In this document: positions 61,101-64,000 of the stretch, piece after piece | Position numbering within the stretch: position 1 is the stretch's first letter | Layout: every line of letters begins with the position of its first letter | NCBI RefSeq assembly: GCF_003353055.1 | Contig: NZ_QKWJ01000024.1 | Location: 1 to 64,000 of the forward strand | DNA: 64,000 bases | Reading direction: 5' to 3' | From: Cupriavidus lacunae | GTDB lineage: Bacteria > Pseudomonadota > Gammaproteobacteria > Burkholderiales > Burkholderiaceae | Translations under genes and position numbers: made by a program | The notes under the pieces: generated by a model | What the model was told of the DNA's origin: nothing | Databases searched by the model: none | Seen by the model: the letters and a program-made list of their open reading frames with translations, nothing else

Positions 61101-62371
61101 GAGTCGAGGACCTTGTTTACTTCTGCGCGCCTGCGCGGCTGATCGTCGGCACGGGAGCCCGCGCGCAGCTTCCCGCACTGCTTAAGCGGCTGAATTACCG
61201 GCGCGGCTTGCTGGTGACCGATACCTTCTTCACGGCCCATACGCCATGGGTCAAGGAACTGGTCGATGGGGCGCGTGCAGAGGGTATCGACCTGCTCGTG
61301 TACGACGGCGGCATGGCCGACCCTACGACCACGCTCTGCGATGCGGCCACGGCGGTGGTGCGGGAGCGTCTGGCCGGTGCGCTTGTCGACCACGTGATTG
61401 CCCTGGGCGGTGGCAGCACCATCGACCTCGCCAAGGCGCTGTGCCTGACGCTGCCGTCGGGGCAGCCGGTCGGTAGTTTCGTCGGTATGATCGACGCCGC
61501 CACGCCGATTCTGCCGCTCGTGGCGCTACCGACCACGGCTGGCACCGGATCGGAGGCGACGCCGGGTGCGATCCTCGTTGATCCCGCCAATGCGACGAAG
61601 GTCGCCGTGATGGACAACCGGCTGCGCCCGGGTATCGCGCTGATCGATCCGGAGTTCACCTATACCTGCCCGCCGCGTGTGACGGCCGATGCGGGCATCG
61701 ACGCGCTGACGCATGCGATCGAATCCTACCTGACGCTCGATTCTGTACGCTTCGATCGGGGCGGGCAGCCCGATCCGGGCTACAGCGGCCGCAATGCGCT
61801 GACCATGCTGTTCGCGCGCGAGTCGATAGCCCTGTGCGCACGATACCTGATGCGCAGCTACCTGGATGGCTCCGACACGGAAGCGCGAATCGGCATGAGC
61901 TATGCAAGTGTCTACGCCGCGCTGTCATACGGCAGTGCGGGGCTGAACGCGGTCCACGGCATTGCCTATGCGGTGGCCGGCATGACACACCAGTCGCACG
62001 GTAGTACCAACGCGGTGATGCTCCCGTACGTGCTCGATGCCTTGCGGGACGAACGTGGCGAGGAGCTGCTGACTATCGCGCGGATGTTCGGCGTGGACGA
62101 CGCTGATGTGAACACCGCAGTGGCACGCCTGCCAGCCGTAGTCCGCGACCTGGTCGGTGCCTTGGGCATTCCGACCGATATCCGGAGATTCGGCGTTGCC
62201 CGAACCGAGCTCGATCGGCTAACAGGGGATGCGCTTGGCGTCGCACGCTTGGCAACGGCTTTCCCTGTGGCCGATGTGCCCGCGCGATACGCGCAAGTCG
62301 TCGCCAATGCATGGCAGGGCCACCTGTCCTTCGACGATCTGGCTGCAGACGACACCCGACGCGTGGCCTGA
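61097..62371 (+). CDS. Iron-containing alcohol dehydrogenase family protein
   Basis: 424 residues. NAD-binding ALGGGSTIDLAKA near residue 106 and LPTTAGTGSEAT near 150. The iron ligands lie in DAGIDALTHAIESYL (aspartate and histidine near 205-215) and AVHGIAYAVAG plus QSHGSTNAVMLPYVL (two histidines). The family includes 1,3-propanediol and lactaldehyde dehydrogenases, hydroxyacid-oxoacid transhydrogenase and maleylacetate reductase. In this cluster a role in reducing or oxidising an aliphatic alcohol or oxo acid released by the hydrolase is likely but unproven. Confidence 0.9.
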   Translation: MRVEDLVYFCAPARLIVGTGARAQLPALLKRLNYRRGLLVTDTFFTAHTPWVKELVDGARAEGIDLLVYDGGMADPTTTLCDAATAVVRERLAGALVDHVIALGGGSTIDLAKALCLTLPSGQPVGSFVGMIDAATPILPLVALPTTAGTGSEATPGAILVDPANATKVAVMDNRLRPGIALIDPEFTYTCPPRVTADAGIDALTHAIESYLTLDSVRFDRGGQPDPGYSGRNALTMLFARESIALCARYLMRSYLDGSDTEARIGMSYASVYAALSYGSAGLNAVHGIAYAVAGMTHQSHGSTNAVMLPYVLDALRDERGEELLTIARMFGVDDADVNTAVARLPAVVRDLVGALGIPTDIRRFGVARTELDRLTGDALGVARLATAFPVADVPARYAQVVANAWQGHLSFDDLAADDTRRVA

Positions 62372-62466
62372 TTTCTCTGGGGCTGCCGTCCTGCAACCCC
62401 GATTTTCGCGAACTCCGGATTTTCCCTGGTCTAGCTGTTTATCACTTGAATGCTTGTATTATCCAA

Positions 62467-62478
62467 CTAATATATTAC
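62467..62478. promoter_or_regulatory. CTAATATATTAC, operator site 2
   Basis: One mismatch from the perfect palindrome, in the 153-base gap before the MFS gene, 47 bases ahead of its ATG. Suggests that the MFS gene has its own promoter under the same regulator. Confidence 0.7.
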
Positions 62479-62524
62479 TCAAGCGCGCCGGCTAGAGCGC
62501 GTCTCACCCATACAGGAGACAGAC

Positions 62525-63907
62525 ATGGATATGTCGACAGGCGCCCTCAGGCTGGAGGCGGGTATCGCAGCCCGTCTCGAGCGGTTACCGATGACGGGCT
62601 ATCAGCGCTCGCTGTTCGGCATCATCGCGACAGCGTGGTTCTTCGATTCGATGGATCTCGGGCTGATGACTTTCGTGCTCGGCTCGATCAAGGCGGAATT
62701 CGGTCTCACGGCCACACAGGCCGGATTGCTGGCCAGTTCGAGCTTCCTCGGCATGTTCCTCGGTGCCGCCGTGGCGGGCCTGCTGGCTGACCGCTTCGGA
62801 CGCAAGCCGGTGTTCCAGGTCAGCATGGTGTTTTGGGGCGTTGGCAGCCTGATGTGCGGCTTGGCGGAAAACGTGACCACGCTGATGCTCTTTCGCGTAC
62901 TGCTGGGATTCGGCATGGGCATGGAATTTCCAATCGGGCTTTCGATGGTCTCGGAGATCGTCCCCGCAAAAAAGCGCGGCAAGTATGTGGCCATTCTCGA
63001 AGGCTTCTGGCCAATCGGCTTCATCGCGGCCGGCGCACTGACTTACGCGCTGCTGCCGCTGATCGGCTGGCGTGGCCTCTTCATGGCGCTGGCACTGCCG
63101 GCTGTGTTTGTGTTCGTGGTGCGGCGCCGCGTGCCCGAGTCGCCTCGCTGGCTCGAAGACGTCGGCCGCAAGACCGAGGCCGATGCCGTGATGGCCGGCA
63201 TCGAAAGCCATGTGGAACGTGCCTGGGGCCGCGCGCTGCCGCCCGTGGCCGACAGCTATGCGCCACCGCCGCAGACAGGCAGCCGCAAGGCCCGCTTCGC
63301 GGCGCTGTGGACCGGGCCGTATGCCCGCCGCACGGTCATGTTGTGGTCGGTATGGTTCTTTGCGCTGCTTGGCTACTATGGGTTGACGACGTGGCTTGGT
63401 GCGCTGCTGCAGCAGGCGGGCTACGCCGTGACCAAGTCGGTGCTCTACACGGTCTACATCTCGCTGGCGGGTATTCCGGGCTTCATTTTTTCGGCATGGC
63501 TGCTCGAAAAATGGGGCCGCAAGCCGACCTGCGCACTGATGTTGCTTGGTAGTGCCGCAGCTGCGTTCGTCTATGGCCAGGCGGCTGTGCACCGCGTGCC
63601 AGTGGAGCAGCTGATTGCCGCCGGGCTCTGCATGCAGTTCTTCCTGTTCGGGATGTGGTCGGTGCTCTATGCCTACACGCCTGAGTTGTATCCCACGCGC
63701 ACGCGTGCGACGGGTTCCGGCTTCGCATCGTCAATCGGGCGCATCGGCTCGCTGGCAGGGCCGTATCTTGTCGGCGTGCTGCTGCCGCTGACGGGGCAAG
63801 GCGGGGTGTTCACGCTTGGCGCTCTGTCGTTCGTGGTGGCGGCGCTGGCTGTGCTGGTGCTCGGCGTGGAAACCAGGGGCAAGGCGCTGGAGGAGGTGTC
63901 CCGTTAG
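62525..63907 (+). CDS. MFS transporter, aromatic acid/sugar porter type
   Basis: 460 residues and twelve helices. Signatures are FFDSMDLGLMTFVLGSIKAE in helix 1, GLLADRFGRKPVFQ between helices 2 and 3, and the C-half PELYPTRTRATGSGFASS near residue 380. These fit the aromatic acid:H+ symporter and metabolite:H+ symporter families that import benzoate-like or small organic acids. CAGGAGACAGAC precedes the ATG. Probably the importer for the compound handled by the hydrolase and ADH. Confidence 0.92.
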   Translation: MDMSTGALRLEAGIAARLERLPMTGYQRSLFGIIATAWFFDSMDLGLMTFVLGSIKAEFGLTATQAGLLASSSFLGMFLGAAVAGLLADRFGRKPVFQVSMVFWGVGSLMCGLAENVTTLMLFRVLLGFGMGMEFPIGLSMVSEIVPAKKRGKYVAILEGFWPIGFIAAGALTYALLPLIGWRGLFMALALPAVFVFVVRRRVPESPRWLEDVGRKTEADAVMAGIESHVERAWGRALPPVADSYAPPPQTGSRKARFAALWTGPYARRTVMLWSVWFFALLGYYGLTTWLGALLQQAGYAVTKSVLYTVYISLAGIPGFIFSAWLLEKWGRKPTCALMLLGSAAAAFVYGQAAVHRVPVEQLIAAGLCMQFFLFGMWSVLYAYTPELYPTRTRATGSGFASSIGRIGSLAGPYLVGVLLPLTGQGGVFTLGALSFVVAALAVLVLGVETRGKALEEVSR

Positions 63908-63927
63908 TCGTCCCAAGCCCTTGTCCC

Positions 63928-63954
63928 AGCCCTCGGCATGTCGGGGGCTTTTTT
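63928..63954 (+). terminator. Rho-independent terminator after the MFS gene
   Basis: AGCCCTCG (63928-63935) pairs with CGGGGGCT (63942-63949) through a GCATGT loop with one T-G pair, followed by six T. It ends the plus-strand unit 20 bases after the MFS stop. Confidence 0.85.
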
Positions 63955-63979
63955 AGCCCTGATTTCTACAGATATCCTA

Positions 63980-63991
63980 CTAATATATTAG
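63980..63991. promoter_or_regulatory. CTAATATATTAG palindrome, operator site 3
   Basis: A perfect copy, in CCTACTAATATATTAGTTGTG, nearly identical over 19 bases to site 1. It lies after the terminator at the window edge, so another gene of the same regulon probably starts just outside. Confidence 0.75.
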
Positions 63992-64000
63992 TTGTGAATC

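Noticed and set aside
1-64000. tRNA, rRNA, CRISPR array, phage or transposase genes
   Set aside because: No cloverleaf ends, spaced repeats, integrase or DDE-type sequence were noticed on either strand.

Overview
The window looks like a stretch of accessory chromosome or megaplasmid from a beta-proteobacterium, most likely Burkholderiaceae of the Cupriavidus/Ralstonia type. This rests on the high GC, a Bug/TctC-type substrate-binding protein, a Gram-negative general porin, the three-gene pntAa-pntAb-pntB transhydrogenase, and many LysR regulators each beside one or two oxidoreductases. I saw no rRNA, tRNA, CRISPR array, insertion sequence or phage gene.

Region by region. 1-1.9 kb: end of the proton-translocating transhydrogenase operon. 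2.0-12.4 kb: a divergent catabolic locus. Leftward run a MetC-type C-S lyase, a DapA-type aldolase/lyase, an unusual SDR, a Bug protein, a D-amino-acid dehydrogenase and a porin; rightward run a BisC/TorZ-type molybdopterin reductase and an ETHE1-like metallo-hydrolase. A D-cysteine desulfhydrase remnant, an Lrp regulator and a cysteine-dioxygenase-like cupin follow to 14.5 kb, so organosulfur or D-amino-acid use is the shared theme. 14.5-20.2 kb: a leftward operon of bufferin type (copper-binding secreted peptides matured by a DUF692 enzyme) with two bufferin precursors, BufB, BufC, DoxX, two alpha/beta hydrolases, a 14-residue-repeat secreted protein and, at the end, a hexad-repeat protein that carries an aldehyde-dehydrogenase N-terminus. 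20.5-27.8 kb: SDR/GlxA regulator pair, LLM monooxygenase, LysR-MFS-creatininase cluster and a FrnE-like DsbA protein. 27.8-41.9 kb: LysR-linked redox genes (SDR, GST, nitronate monooxygenase, two MFS, WrbA, NTF2-like paralogues, epoxide hydrolase, VOC protein) mixed with gene remnants. 42-45.3 kb: XdhC-like fragment, SLAC1/TDT transporter, broken folE2 and broken lysR. 45.3-49.9 kb: GntR, PanE-like reductase, MFS and an enolase-superfamily enzyme, probably one sugar-acid type catabolic unit. 50-52.9 kb: AT-richer stretch with a cupin, a secreted metallo-hydrolase and two tiny 5' gene fragments. 53-59.3 kb: TSUP transporter/LysR, azoreductase, a hydrolase broken by an in-frame TGA, folE and lysR remnants and two SDRs. 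59.5-64 kb: GntR, alpha/beta hydrolase, iron-dependent alcohol dehydrogenase and MFS transporter, with three copies of a CTAATATATTAG palindrome that looks like the GntR operator.

Two features stand out. One is the amount of gene wreckage (at least ten remnants, some chimeric). The other is a recurring promoter-region palindrome shared by copies of one SDR family and by folE2, which suggests a common regulator still acting on dispersed genes. All function calls are by reading the sequence; no database search was run.
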